Positions 1 through 7,147 of a stretch of DNA of 8,474 bases are shown here, piece after piece. The first letter of the stretch is position 1; every line of letters starts with the position of its first letter. The notes under the pieces are model-generated. The model searched no databases, was not told where the DNA came from, and saw only the letters and a program-made list of their open reading frames with translations. Made by a program: the position numbers and the translations under genes. The DNA comes from Myxococcales bacterium (GTDB lineage Bacteria; Myxococcota; Polyangia; Fen-1088), in the NCBI GenBank assembly GCA_003155465.1, contig PMCR01000269.1, positions 1 to 8,474 on the forward strand. Reading direction: 5' to 3'.

Positions 1-949
1 CCCAGGCGGCAGGATCGCGGAAGAAGCTGGTCACACCGATAAGCAACTCCTTGAAGAGAAGCTGGATCTCCTGCGGGCTTTCCTGCAGATACCTGACGTA
101 GTCGGCGATGCTGTCGAGCTGGTGCAGGCCCATGCGCCGCTCGATCCGGCGGTACACGGTGCTGCGCTTGTACAGGGAGAAATCGTGGCCGGTCTGGCTG
201 CGCAGAAGCACGCAGACCTTCTCGATCGCACTCTGGGTCTTGCCGGGCAGAGGCTGGTCGTGCAGCTTGACGACCGGCCCCCGCGCGAGGTAGGCGGCGA
301 TCCTGCCGGGAAGGTCTTCGACGGGCGCGACGACATCGGCCAGCCCGGCGTCGATCACGCTGCGAGGCATTGCGTCGAACTTGGCCGAGGCCAGCGCCTG
401 CACAAAAACCACTCCCGCCTGCTCCTTGATGGCCCTGACCCCGAGCGTGCCATCCGACCCCATGCCCGAAAGGATCACGCCGATGCTCCGGTCGCGCTGG
501 TCGTCGGCCAGCGAGCGCAGGAAGAAGTCGATGGGCAGGCGCAGCCCGCGCGGCGCCGCCGGGGCCAGCAAATGCAGCACCCCGTGCAGGATCGACAGGT
601 CCTGGTTGGGCGGGATCACGTAGACCCGGTCTGGCTCGACCTTCAGGCGGTCCTTGATCTGGACGACCTTCATGGACGTGGCCCGCTGGAGCAGTTCCAC
701 CAACATCCCCTTGTGGGTGGGATCCAGGTGCTGGACCACGACAAAGGCCATGTCACTTCCGACTGGTACGTGGCGTAGGAACTGCTCGATGGCTTCCAGC
801 CCCCCGGCAGAGGCGCCTATGCCGACGATGGGGAATGAACCGCCTTGGTCGCGACGCTGGCGGGCCACGGAGGTGCTGTCGCGGGCCTTGCGCGTTTGCC
901 CCGACTCTTGCCGTCTTCTGCCTGCAGCCTGTGTTTTCGATCTATCCAC
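1..949 (-). CDS. CheB-CheR hybrid chemotaxis-type methylesterase/methyltransferase (partial, runs off left edge)
   Basis: The open frame enters from the left edge and is read leftwards. About 316 residues of the N-terminal part are visible. Residues ~40-220 form a CheB methylesterase domain with the whole catalytic triad: Ser47 in GIGASAGG, His74 in VVQHLDP and Asp166 in LSGMGSDGTLG. CheB removes methyl groups from receptor glutamates. From ~225 on comes the CheR-type methyltransferase: an all-helical N-terminal part (TGHDFSLYKRSTVYRRIERR), then ELLIGVTSFFRDPAAW, where the SAM-dependent domain begins. There is no receiver domain before CheB, as is usual for CheB-CheR hybrids; these often continue into PAS and kinase domains, which would lie outside the window. 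The start is uncertain: no ATG lies between the in-frame stop and the CheB domain. I chose GTG at 949, which gives a basic Arg-rich N-terminal tail; GTG at 868 is the alternative. Neither has a clear ribosome binding site. The gene lies 78 bases after the hybrid kinase, in the same direction. Confidence 0.9.
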   Translation of the reverse strand, partial: MDRSKTQAAGRRRQESGQTRKARDSTSVARQRRDQGGSFPIVGIGASAGGLEAIEQFLRHVPVGSDMAFVVVQHLDPTHKGMLVELLQRATSMKVVQIKDRLKVEPDRVYVIPPNQDLSILHGVLHLLAPAAPRGLRLPIDFFLRSLADDQRDRSIGVILSGMGSDGTLGVRAIKEQAGVVFVQALASAKFDAMPRSVIDAGLADVVAPVEDLPGRIAAYLARGPVVKLHDQPLPGKTQSAIEKVCVLLRSQTGHDFSLYKRSTVYRRIERRMGLHQLDSIADYVRYLQESPQEIQLLFKELLIGVTSFFRDPAAW

Positions 950-1027
950 GTGGTAGTACCCACAGTGACTGGCCGACCGCTGCTCTTTTCACCGGGTGAC
1001 CAGTGTAGGTGACTTTCTCCCGGCTTG

Positions 1028-3163
1028 TCACGACGATTCGTCGCCCGATGCCAAACCACCGATCTGCTTGCCAGGTTGGTCAGGCAGGGGTTCGTCAAGC
1101 ACCTGGCGCACCATACGGGTGAGCTCTGCAGCGTTGAAAGGCTTGCCGATGAAGTGGGTGCCGTGGTCAAGCACGCCGCGATGGACGATGGCATCGTCGG
1201 TGTATCCCGACATGTACAAGACCCGCAGGTCCGGCCACAGCTTTGCCAGGCGATCGGCCAGTTCCTTGCCGTTCATCTGCGGCATAACAACGTCAGTGAG
1301 CATGAGATGTATCGGTCCCGGCTGCCGCTCACACATGAGCAGCGCCTCGCCACCGTTTGCAGCCGTCAGCACCCTGTAGCCAGCCCCGCCCAGGATTCGC
1401 TTGGCCAGTTCCCGCACCGCCTCCTCGTCCTCGACCATCAGTATGGTCTCGGCGCCAGCGGCACGGGTTGTAGCCTGTGGCGCCCGCCCGGCTGTCTCCT
1501 TCGCCGACAGCTCGCGCGGCAGATACACCTTGAAGGTCGTGCCCTGGCCGGGCTCGCTGTACACACAGATGCTGCCACCGCTTTGTTTCACGATGCCGTA
1601 TACCGTCGCAAGACCGAGCCCGGTTCCCCTGCCGGTCTGCTTGGTCGTGAAGAACGGCTCGAACAGGCGCGTGCGCGTCCTCTCGTCCATGCCGCAGCCC
1701 GAATCGCTCACCGACAACATCACGTAGGGCCCTGGCCTCGTCCCCACGTGCTGGGTCGAGTGGGCCTCGTCCAACTCGACGCAGGCAGTCTCGATGGTCA
1801 GCTTCCCGCCGTCTGGCATTGCGTCTCGGGCATTCACCGCCAGGTTCATCACCACTTGCTCGACCTGTCCCGGATCGGCCAGCACCTTGCCAAGACCCTC
1901 GCAGAGGACGACCGCGAGAGCAATGTCCTCGCCCAGAAGCCTGCGCAGCATCTCCTCCATTCCGCCGACGATCTTGTTCAGGTCCAGGACCTGGGGCTGC
2001 AGAACCTGCTTGCGGCTGAAGGCGAGAAGTTGCCGGGTAAGAAACGCTGCGCGCTCAGCGGCCTTGCCGATCTCGGCCAGGTCAGCCCGCAACGGATCGC
2101 TGCCTCCTGCCTCGTCCATGACGAACGCCGTGTAGTTGATGATGACGGTAAGCAAGTTGTTGAAGTCGTGGGCGATCCCGCCCGCGAGGCGGCCGATGGA
2201 CTCCATCCGATGCGCGACCCTAAGCTGCTCCTCGTTGTGCCGCTGCTCGGTCACGTCCTCGGCGTGCAGCAGGACCATGTCCGGCGGGACGAAGCCGTAG
2301 GTGGCCACCAGCCGCCGCGGCGCTGGCGCAACGGGAAGAACCGAGTCGATCTCTCGCCGGATCGACAGGCGTTGTTCATGGCAGCGCTCGATGTCCGCCA
2401 CGAGATTGGGAATGGCGTACGGCAACTCGGCTGGGCTGCGGCCCAGGAAATCGGAAATCCCACCGCTGGTCACCACGCGGGCGGCCTCGTTGAAAAAGCT
2501 GAGGACGAACCCGGTCGCGCGATGCTGCCATACCAAGGTGGGGTTCGGCAGGTGATCGTAGATGGCCCTGATTCTCGCCTCGCCTTCTTGCCGGACCTTC
2601 TCGGCCAGCTTACGCTCGGTGATGTCGGTCAGTGCGGCTCGGCACTCGCTGCCATCTTCGCCGGAGGCTGCCGCCTCGATGTGCACCCACGGTGGTGTGC
2701 CCTGCTCTGGGAAAAGCTGCACATCACAGACTTGCTTTCCTTGGCTGCCGAAGACCTTCGCCAGAAACCCGTCAAAGACAGAGCGACAACCATTGGAAAC
2801 GAAGACGCCGAATCGCACGCCAACCAGCCGGACGCGCTCCAGCCCAAGCAGGCGCGCCCCAGCGAGATTCGCCTTGCGGATCGCCCCGTGGCTATCAAGC
2901 GTCAGGAAGCCCGTCGGGGCGAAGTTGTAGAGATCGGAGTAGCGCTGCAACCCCGCCTCCAGTTCTTCTCGCGCCTCCTGCAGCTCTTCGTTCTGCAACT
3001 CCAACTCGATCTGGTGAACCCGCAGCTCGTGAACCAAGCGCTGCGTATCTTCCGCCCTGTCGCGGCTTGTGGACTCCGACTGTCCCGCTTTCGCCTTCAG
3101 CCGGACCTCCGCCCGTGCGCGAAACTCTGTGGCGTCCGCCGGTGTGCGATCCCCCTTGTTCAT
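1028..3163 (-). CDS. Hybrid sensor histidine kinase (PAS-PAS-HisKA-HATPase-receiver)
   Basis: A 711-residue soluble kinase with no membrane segment. In order, numbered from the chosen ATG: a charged coiled coil (~45-75, HQIELELQNEELQEAREELE); a PAS domain (~76-185, ending in the PAC-like ALTDITERKL); a second, divergent PAS-like domain (~195-308, ending in EDVTEQR); HisKA with phospho-accepting His332 in GGIAHDFNNLL; HATPase with N box NLAVNARDAMPDGG (440-452), G1 DSGCGMD from Asp487, F box FEPFFTTK and G2 GRGTGLGLATVYG; and a C-terminal receiver with acidic pocket EDEE (~578-581), phospho-acceptor Asp624 in LTDVVMP, Ser652 and Lys674 in IGKPF. All catalytic motifs look intact, so internal His-to-Asp relay is expected. 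The signal is unknown; no haem or flavin signature is evident. The ATG at 3163 is preferred because AGGTGG lies 7 bases before it. An in-frame GTG at 3205 would add 14 residues, but its GAGGA abuts the codon. The likely downstream partner is the CheB-CheR gene. Confidence 0.93.
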   Translation of the reverse strand: MNKGDRTPADATEFRARAEVRLKAKAGQSESTSRDRAEDTQRLVHELRVHQIELELQNEELQEAREELEAGLQRYSDLYNFAPTGFLTLDSHGAIRKANLAGARLLGLERVRLVGVRFGVFVSNGCRSVFDGFLAKVFGSQGKQVCDVQLFPEQGTPPWVHIEAAASGEDGSECRAALTDITERKLAEKVRQEGEARIRAIYDHLPNPTLVWQHRATGFVLSFFNEAARVVTSGGISDFLGRSPAELPYAIPNLVADIERCHEQRLSIRREIDSVLPVAPAPRRLVATYGFVPPDMVLLHAEDVTEQRHNEEQLRVAHRMESIGRLAGGIAHDFNNLLTVIINYTAFVMDEAGGSDPLRADLAEIGKAAERAAFLTRQLLAFSRKQVLQPQVLDLNKIVGGMEEMLRRLLGEDIALAVVLCEGLGKVLADPGQVEQVVMNLAVNARDAMPDGGKLTIETACVELDEAHSTQHVGTRPGPYVMLSVSDSGCGMDERTRTRLFEPFFTTKQTGRGTGLGLATVYGIVKQSGGSICVYSEPGQGTTFKVYLPRELSAKETAGRAPQATTRAAGAETILMVEDEEAVRELAKRILGGAGYRVLTAANGGEALLMCERQPGPIHLMLTDVVMPQMNGKELADRLAKLWPDLRVLYMSGYTDDAIVHRGVLDHGTHFIGKPFNAAELTRMVRQVLDEPLPDQPGKQIGGLASGDESS

Positions 3164-3170
3164 CCCACGT

Positions 3171-3176
3171 CCACCT
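3171..3176 (-). promoter_or_regulatory. Ribosome binding site deciding the hybrid kinase start
   Basis: On the minus strand AGGTGG stands 7 bases before the ATG at 3163. This is a better arrangement than at the upstream in-frame GTG (3205), where the purine run touches the start codon. It is the reason for choosing the shorter protein. Confidence 0.6.
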
Positions 3177-3229
3177 GGTTGCGCCGTTTGTAAGTGGAAA
3201 GTCACTCCTCTTCGACTATGCCGCGGTTG

Positions 3230-3258
3230 AGTGTACGCGCCTCCTTCCCGCTTGTCAT
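3230..3258 (-). promoter_or_regulatory. Candidate sigma-70-type promoter for the hybrid kinase / CheB-CheR pair
   Basis: Read on the minus strand, ATGACA (3258-3253; 5 of 6 to TTGACA) is followed by exactly 17 bases and TACACT (3235-3230; 4 of 6 to TATAAT). Transcription would begin near 3223, about 60 bases before the preferred ATG. It lies in the only gap between the response regulator and the hybrid kinase. The gap shows no hairpin with a T-run, so read-through from the upstream operon is also possible. A motif match only. Confidence 0.4.
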
Positions 3259-3293
3259 GAATAATTTGCCGCTCGCGTTACCGAAATTGTTTC

Positions 3294-4646
3294 CTACCTC
3301 GAGTTGTCGCTGCCGCCGATGCTGTGCTTCCTCAACTTGTCATGCAAGGTCACCCGCGAAATACCGAGATGGCGCGCGGCCTCGCTGCGATTGCCCGCGC
3401 AAGCGCGCAAGGCATCGACGATCAGCCCGCGCTCGAAAACGTCCATCTTTTCGCGCAAGCGCGACTGGTCATCAGATGAAGACGACGGTCGATCTGGGGA
3501 AAGCAGCGAGAGATCGAACTCGCCCTCGGGAGACAGCGCCACCAGACGCTCAATCGCGTTCTGCAATTCGCGCACATTGCCCGGCCAGTCGTGAGCCGCC
3601 AAACGCGCAAAAAGTGCGTCGGGCACCTCAAACGGCGCGACGCCCAAACGCTCTGCAACGCGGTCGAGGAAGTGCCGCGCCAGCACTGGAATGTCGTCAG
3701 GCCGTTCGCGCAACGGCGGAATGTGCAACTCCACCACCGCCAAGCGCCAGTACAGGTCCTCCCGGAACGCACCGCGCGCCACATCCAGCTTGAGCTCGCG
3801 GTTGCTGGCGGCCAGCACACGCACGTCGACGTGGCGCGGCCGATCCTCGCCCACCGCGCGGATCTCCCCTTCCTGCAGCGCCCGCAGCAGCATCCCCTGC
3901 AGCGGCAACGCCAGCTCGCTCACTTCGTCGAGCAGCACGGTGCCGCCGTCGGCCTCGCCGAACAGACCGCCGCGCGCCCGCACCGCGCCGGTGAAGGCGC
4001 CGCGCACGTGACCGAACAGTTCGACCTCGGCCAGCTCGGCAGTCAGCGAGGCGCAGTTGAAGCGCACAAACGGCTTGGCCGCGCGCCGCGAGGCCCGCAC
4101 GATGGCATCGGCCAGCCGCTCCTTGCCGGTGCCACTTTCGCCGGTAATCAGCACGGTGCTGTCGCGCGGAGCCACCCGGCCGACCAACACGGCCAGCGCA
4201 CTCATGGCCTCAGAGGCAAAAACCAGGGTACGCGACAGCGCCAGCTCACCCCGTAAACGCTCGTTCTCCAACGTCAGGCGCGTCGCCTCGGTGGCCCGCC
4301 TGATAGCCGCCACCAGCTCGTCGGCTTCGAAGGGCTTGCGGAAGTAGTCGTGTGCGCCGGCCTTCATCGCCTCCACCGCTTGACGTTCCGAACCGTGGGC
4401 CGTGATCACCACCACCCGCGGGGCCGGGTTCTGCGCGACCAGCCTGCGCAGCAGTTCCATGCCATCCATCCGCGGCATGCGCAGATCGGTCACCACCAAC
4501 TGCGCGGGCTGGAGTTGCAGACGCTCCAGTGCCTCGACCCCGTCAGATGCGACGTCCACCTCCAGGCCGGACGACTCGAGAATCTCGCGCAGGGTATAGC
4601 GGACGCCGGCGTCATCATCGACCACCAGCACACGTGGCTTCAGCAT
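3294..4646 (-). CDS. NtrC-family sigma-54-dependent response regulator
   Basis: A 450-residue transcription activator with the classic three parts. The receiver (1-120) has acidic pocket Asp10-12, phospho-acceptor Asp54 in VVTDLRMP, Thr82 and Lys104 in FRKPF. The AAA+ domain (~140-370) has Walker A GESGTGKE (169-176), the sigma-54 contact loop GAFTGA (216-221), Walker B GGTVLLDE (234-241), and FREDLYWRL and WPGNVRELQNAIER near its end. After a Ser-rich linker comes a Fis-type helix-turn-helix (~419-441, NRSEAARHLGISRVTLHDKL). Length and motifs are typical of the family, and every key residue for phosphorylation, ATP hydrolysis and sigma-54 contact is present. It follows the sensor kinase gene by 93 bases, in the operon order tolC-like, kinase, regulator. 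ATG at 4646 places the receiver normally (MLKPRVLVVDDD) but has no obvious ribosome binding site. A likely target is the sigma-54-like promoter region at 6929-7173; that is inference. Confidence 0.95.
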   Translation of the reverse strand: MLKPRVLVVDDDAGVRYTLREILESSGLEVDVASDGVEALERLQLQPAQLVVTDLRMPRMDGMELLRRLVAQNPAPRVVVITAHGSERQAVEAMKAGAHDYFRKPFEADELVAAIRRATEATRLTLENERLRGELALSRTLVFASEAMSALAVLVGRVAPRDSTVLITGESGTGKERLADAIVRASRRAAKPFVRFNCASLTAELAEVELFGHVRGAFTGAVRARGGLFGEADGGTVLLDEVSELALPLQGMLLRALQEGEIRAVGEDRPRHVDVRVLAASNRELKLDVARGAFREDLYWRLAVVELHIPPLRERPDDIPVLARHFLDRVAERLGVAPFEVPDALFARLAAHDWPGNVRELQNAIERLVALSPEGEFDLSLLSPDRPSSSSDDQSRLREKMDVFERGLIVDALRACAGNRSEAARHLGISRVTLHDKLRKHSIGGSDNSR

Positions 4647-4739
4647 GAGACGCCGTTGGGCTGGGTGGTGTGATCGGCCATGGCGGCCATGGTACGCGCG
4701 ATCGTCACTTCTCTTCCAGCGCGACCCGGCTGTTCGGAT
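4647..4739 (-). other. Kinase-regulator gap with a possible remnant of the lost kinase C-terminus
   Basis: This 93-base gap follows the kinase stop (TGA at 4742-4740). In the +1 frame relative to the kinase, the sequence stays open (reading PESEQPGRAGREVT and on) and ends at a TGA (4642-4640) that overlaps the first 7 bases of the regulator gene (ATGCTGA). Such an overlap is what one expects of the original end of a coupled kinase gene, so this may be the tail left after a deletion plus frameshift. I recognise no domain in it. It holds no convincing terminator or promoter. Confidence 0.35.
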
Positions 4740-5612
4740 TCAGGGTGCGAGTTTGAGATACTTTTCCAAGATCCCATGTATGCGGTCTACTTCACCCCGG
4801 AGCACGCCGAGGCGCTCGCCCGGTTTGCCGGCGACCACATCCTGGGCCAAAAGGCCGGCCAAGCCTTTCACGCTGGCCAGCGGATTCTTCAACTCGTGCG
4901 CAATCTCGCCGGACAGTGTCGACAGCTCGGCATTGGCCCGCAGCGATTCCTGTCGCGCCCGAAGCGCACGTTGAATCATGGCGTCGAATGCGCCGCGAAT
5001 GATCCGGCCGAGGCCGGCGACCATCAGCAAGCCGGCGCTGGCAAAGGCCGCGTTGACGAAGAGGTGCGTCTCACTCCAGCCTGCACTCGTGCCGCCCCCG
5101 AAGGCGACCAGATTCAGGTTGGGCACCAGCCCCTGCACCTCGGCGATTGCCATGGCCCACAGGGCGACAATCTGGCAGACAATCAGGACCAAGGGCGCCG
5201 GCGGTTGCATGTTGATGGCCACCACCATGGCAATGGGGAACATCACCGGCAGAAGAGGGCTGCCCAGACCCCCGGTGGCAAAGGTTGCGGCAGCCTGCGC
5301 CAAGACCGCAAAGGTCAGGTTGATGCGAATCGTGCGACGGTTGAAACCTGCTCCCCGGTGACGCCCGGCTTCCACCAGGAAGAACGCGGACGCCAGCACG
5401 ATGAGCGTGCCCAGCACCCAGCGCCGCCACGGCGTCTCGTCGGTGGCCAGCAGCCACATGACTAATCCCACCAAGGCCGGCAACACGGCCACTCGCGCCC
5501 AGGCCACGCGGCCGAAGAGGCGCGACAGCTCCTCGCGCTCGATCTCGTCGAAGCCGGGATTCCCCGCGTCGGCAACCGTGGCGGGAGACAGTTCGGTCGT
5601 CGGTTCGCTCAT
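4740..5612 (-). CDS. Membrane sensor histidine kinase lacking the HATPase domain (truncated)
   Basis: A 290-residue protein. After a charged cytoplasmic start (1-35) come about six membrane segments (~37-56, 66-82, 97-113, 119-135, 139-158, 183-204), then a linker helix and a HisKA domain with phospho-accepting His239 in GEIAHELKNPLASVKGLAGLL. The reading frame ends at EKYLKLAP, just where the second HisKA helix finishes. The N, G1, F and G2 boxes of the ATPase domain are absent, and only 93 bases remain before the response regulator, so the domain is not hidden in another frame nearby. In usual members of this kinase class another ~110-140 residues follow. The ATG shares one base with the stop of the TolC-like gene (TGATG), indicating translational coupling. 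The cognate regulator should be the NtrC-type gene downstream. Without ATPase the protein cannot autophosphorylate; it may be a decayed kinase, a phosphatase, or a phosphotransfer partner. Confidence 0.85.
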   Translation of the reverse strand: MSEPTTELSPATVADAGNPGFDEIEREELSRLFGRVAWARVAVLPALVGLVMWLLATDETPWRRWVLGTLIVLASAFFLVEAGRHRGAGFNRRTIRINLTFAVLAQAAATFATGGLGSPLLPVMFPIAMVVAINMQPPAPLVLIVCQIVALWAMAIAEVQGLVPNLNLVAFGGGTSAGWSETHLFVNAAFASAGLLMVAGLGRIIRGAFDAMIQRALRARQESLRANAELSTLSGEIAHELKNPLASVKGLAGLLAQDVVAGKPGERLGVLRGEVDRIHGILEKYLKLAP

Positions 5613-6928
5613 CAGCGCATTCTTCCCAAGGCCCTGTCCAGCGCCACGCGCGCGATGCCCAACCTGCCGCGCGCGTCGGCCATGGCCACTTCGGCCTGGT
5701 ACAATTTGTCGTTCGCATCCAGCACGTCAAGCGAGCTGGCCACGCCTGCTTCGAAGGTGCGCTTGGCCGAGGCGGCCGCTGCGGTGGCAAGCTCCCGCTG
5801 CTGCTCGGCCAGGCGCAGGCGCTCGCCGGCCACCGAGACATCGCGGCGGGTGTCCTGCACCTCCTGGACGATACCGAGCCGCTGCGCTTCGGCCGCAGCC
5901 CGCACCGTAGCCAAAGCCGCTTCGGCTTGATCGCGCTTGCCGCTGGCTAGCCCGCCGTCGTAGAGCGGCCACAAAGCGTCCAGGGTCAGGCGCCAGCCGT
6001 CCTTCTTTCCGGTTGGATACGGCACGTCTGCAGCGAAAACCGTGCCGCTGCCCGAGATCTGCGGCAGCCAGCGCAAGCGCGCCGCTCTTGCCTGCGCCTG
6101 GGCAGAACGGATCTGCGCCTCATGCGCCGCAAGCTCGGGCCGCCCCTGTAACGCCTCGACCACCAGAGTCTCCACTTGCTGCGCGGCCTCGCCGCTCGCG
6201 AGGGACGGCAGCAGGACCCGCAACGGCTCAGCCTTGCCCAAGAGCACGCCGAGCGCCAGTTGGCTACGCTCGCGGTTGGCGCGCGCCTGCGCCAGATCGC
6301 TCTGACGCTTGACCACCTCGGTCTCGGCCTTGAGCAGCGACAGCGGCGCCTCGGTGCCAGCCGTCACCCCACGGGCCGCACTTCTGCGGTGTTCTTCCGC
6401 CACGATCACCGCGCGTTCCGACACCGCCACGATCTCCTCGGCCGCGGCGGCCGCCCACGCGGCCTGGGCCAACGACGCGCGCAGTTGCAGGCGAGCCGAT
6501 TCCGCAGTAGCCGCAGCCGCATCGGCCGCGCGCTGGATGGCCGCCCATTCAGCCCACGCATTGGGAACGATCAGGGGCACGCGCACCGTGCCCGAAACGG
6601 TCCACACGCCGATGGGCTGGATGACCAGCGCCCCCGGGTGAATGGATGCCAAGGGAGTGCCGCTGAAATCGACCCGGGCGTCTGCGCTGTTGCGGGCATA
6701 GCCGCCCGCCGCAACGACAGTTGGCAGAAGTGGCACCGCCGCCTGCGTGGCCAGGGCACGTGCCTCCACCACCCGGCTGCGCGCCTGAACCAAGGTGGGG
6801 CTCTGACTATCCAGCTCGACCAGCGCCTGGTCCAGGGTCAGTGCCCTCAAGGCCCGATCGTCTTCGGCCCATGTCAGATGCTCCACGCCAAGGACCAACA
6901 AGAACAGGGCGCCGGCAATTGATCGCAT
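5612..6928 (-). CDS. TolC-family outer membrane channel protein
   Basis: A 438-residue outer membrane factor. Residues 1-21 are a Sec signal peptide (MRSIAGALFLLVLG, cleavage likely after TWA); there is no lipobox cysteine, so it is not lipidated. The mature part shows the duplicated TolC plan: long Ala/Gln/Glu-rich helices (~30-75, 125-235 and 250-290, 330-438) separated by two beta-strand insertions (~75-122, VWTVSGTVRVPL; ~288-322, LTLDALWPLYDGG). The motif TFEAGVASSLDVLDANDKLYQAE near the C-terminus is the family's characteristic one. It forms the trimeric exit duct for exporters or efflux pumps. It is transcribed divergently from the HlyD-like and ABC ATPase genes, its natural partners, and heads an operon with the sensor kinase (one-base overlap) and regulator. 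ATG at 6928 is needed for a full signal peptide, though no good ribosome binding site precedes it. The substrate is unknown. Confidence 0.92.
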   Translation of the reverse strand: MRSIAGALFLLVLGVEHLTWAEDDRALRALTLDQALVELDSQSPTLVQARSRVVEARALATQAAVPLLPTVVAAGGYARNSADARVDFSGTPLASIHPGALVIQPIGVWTVSGTVRVPLIVPNAWAEWAAIQRAADAAAATAESARLQLRASLAQAAWAAAAAEEIVAVSERAVIVAEEHRRSAARGVTAGTEAPLSLLKAETEVVKRQSDLAQARANRERSQLALGVLLGKAEPLRVLLPSLASGEAAQQVETLVVEALQGRPELAAHEAQIRSAQAQARAARLRWLPQISGSGTVFAADVPYPTGKKDGWRLTLDALWPLYDGGLASGKRDQAEAALATVRAAAEAQRLGIVQEVQDTRRDVSVAGERLRLAEQQRELATAAAASAKRTFEAGVASSLDVLDANDKLYQAEVAMADARGRLGIARVALDRALGRMR

Positions 6929-6943
6929 GTCGTGCTTGTGGAT

Positions 6944-6959
6944 AGCAAGATCGCGGCCA
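6944..6959 (-). promoter_or_regulatory. Candidate sigma-54 promoter facing the tolC-like gene
   Basis: Read on the minus strand from 6959: TGGCCGC, GATC, TTGCT. This keeps the invariant GG and GC at the correct 10-base spacing and matches TGGC...TTGC at all eight core bases. Transcription would start near 6933, only about 5 bases before the ATG at 6928. That near-leaderless arrangement is a reason for doubt. Confidence 0.4.
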
Positions 6960-7051
6960 CGCTCTCAACGGACGAAATGGCCTCGACAGCCACCCCCGGC
7001 GCGCGCAAGAGCGGAGCCCCTTTGTGCCCTACCCTCTCCCCTCTGTGTTCT

Positions 7052-7077
7052 CAACCGTCGGAAACCCGAACAGGTTG
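7052..7077. promoter_or_regulatory. Imperfect palindrome, candidate activator (enhancer) site
   Basis: Outer arms CAACC (7052-7056) and GGTTG (7073-7077) enclose inner arms TCGG (7058-7061) and CCGA (7066-7069); the two centres differ by one base. The site lies about 95 bases upstream of the predicted rightward start and about 130 from the leftward one, the usual range for NtrC-type binding sites. GTCGGA also recurs at 7057-7062 and 7076-7082 region. Which protein binds is inferred from position alone. Confidence 0.35.
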
Positions 7078-7131
7078 TCGGAGATCCTTACAGTCCTGCG
7101 TGCACCGGCTGCCGAAAGACACGAGAAGCTC

Positions 7132-7147
7132 GGGCATGAAGTTTGCT
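7132..7147 (+). promoter_or_regulatory. Candidate sigma-54 promoter for the hlyD-like / ABC operon
   Basis: The sequence GGGCATG, AAGT, TTGCT fits the -24/-12 consensus TGGCACG-N4-TTGCT with two mismatches and exact GG-N10-GC spacing. With the C at 7146 as -12, transcription would start near 7158. That leaves a 16-base leader holding the ribosome binding site before the ATG at 7174, which is a coherent arrangement. A sigma-54 activator gene lies in the divergent operon. Confidence 0.5.

Noticed and set aside
122..778. A 218-codon open frame on the plus strand
   Set aside because: It is in register antisense to the CheB-CheR gene; the minus strand gives a full CheB domain with its catalytic triad.
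989..999. Dyad TCACC-G-GGTGA as a terminator after the hybrid kinase
   Set aside because: The stem is only 5 base pairs and no T-run follows it on the minus strand.
817..1194. A 125-codon minus-strand frame across the gap between hybrid kinase and CheB-CheR
   Set aside because: It overlaps both genes in a different frame and reads as unstructured basic sequence with no recognisable domain.
1025..3193. A 722-codon open frame on the plus strand
   Set aside because: It lies wholly antisense to the hybrid kinase, whose domains and motifs are unmistakable. In high-GC DNA with strong third-position bias, antisense frames stay open by chance, and its translation is low-complexity and resembles no family I know.
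3591..4256. A 221-codon open frame on the plus strand
   Set aside because: It is antisense to the AAA+ domain of the response regulator, with no recognisable motif of its own.
4680..5465. A 261-codon open frame on the plus strand
   Set aside because: It is antisense to the sensor kinase; the minus-strand frame has membrane segments and an H box.
7025..7064. A sigma-70-like promoter on the minus strand (TTGAGA, 17 bases, TAGGGC)
   Set aside because: The -35 is acceptable but the -10 matches only two of six positions.
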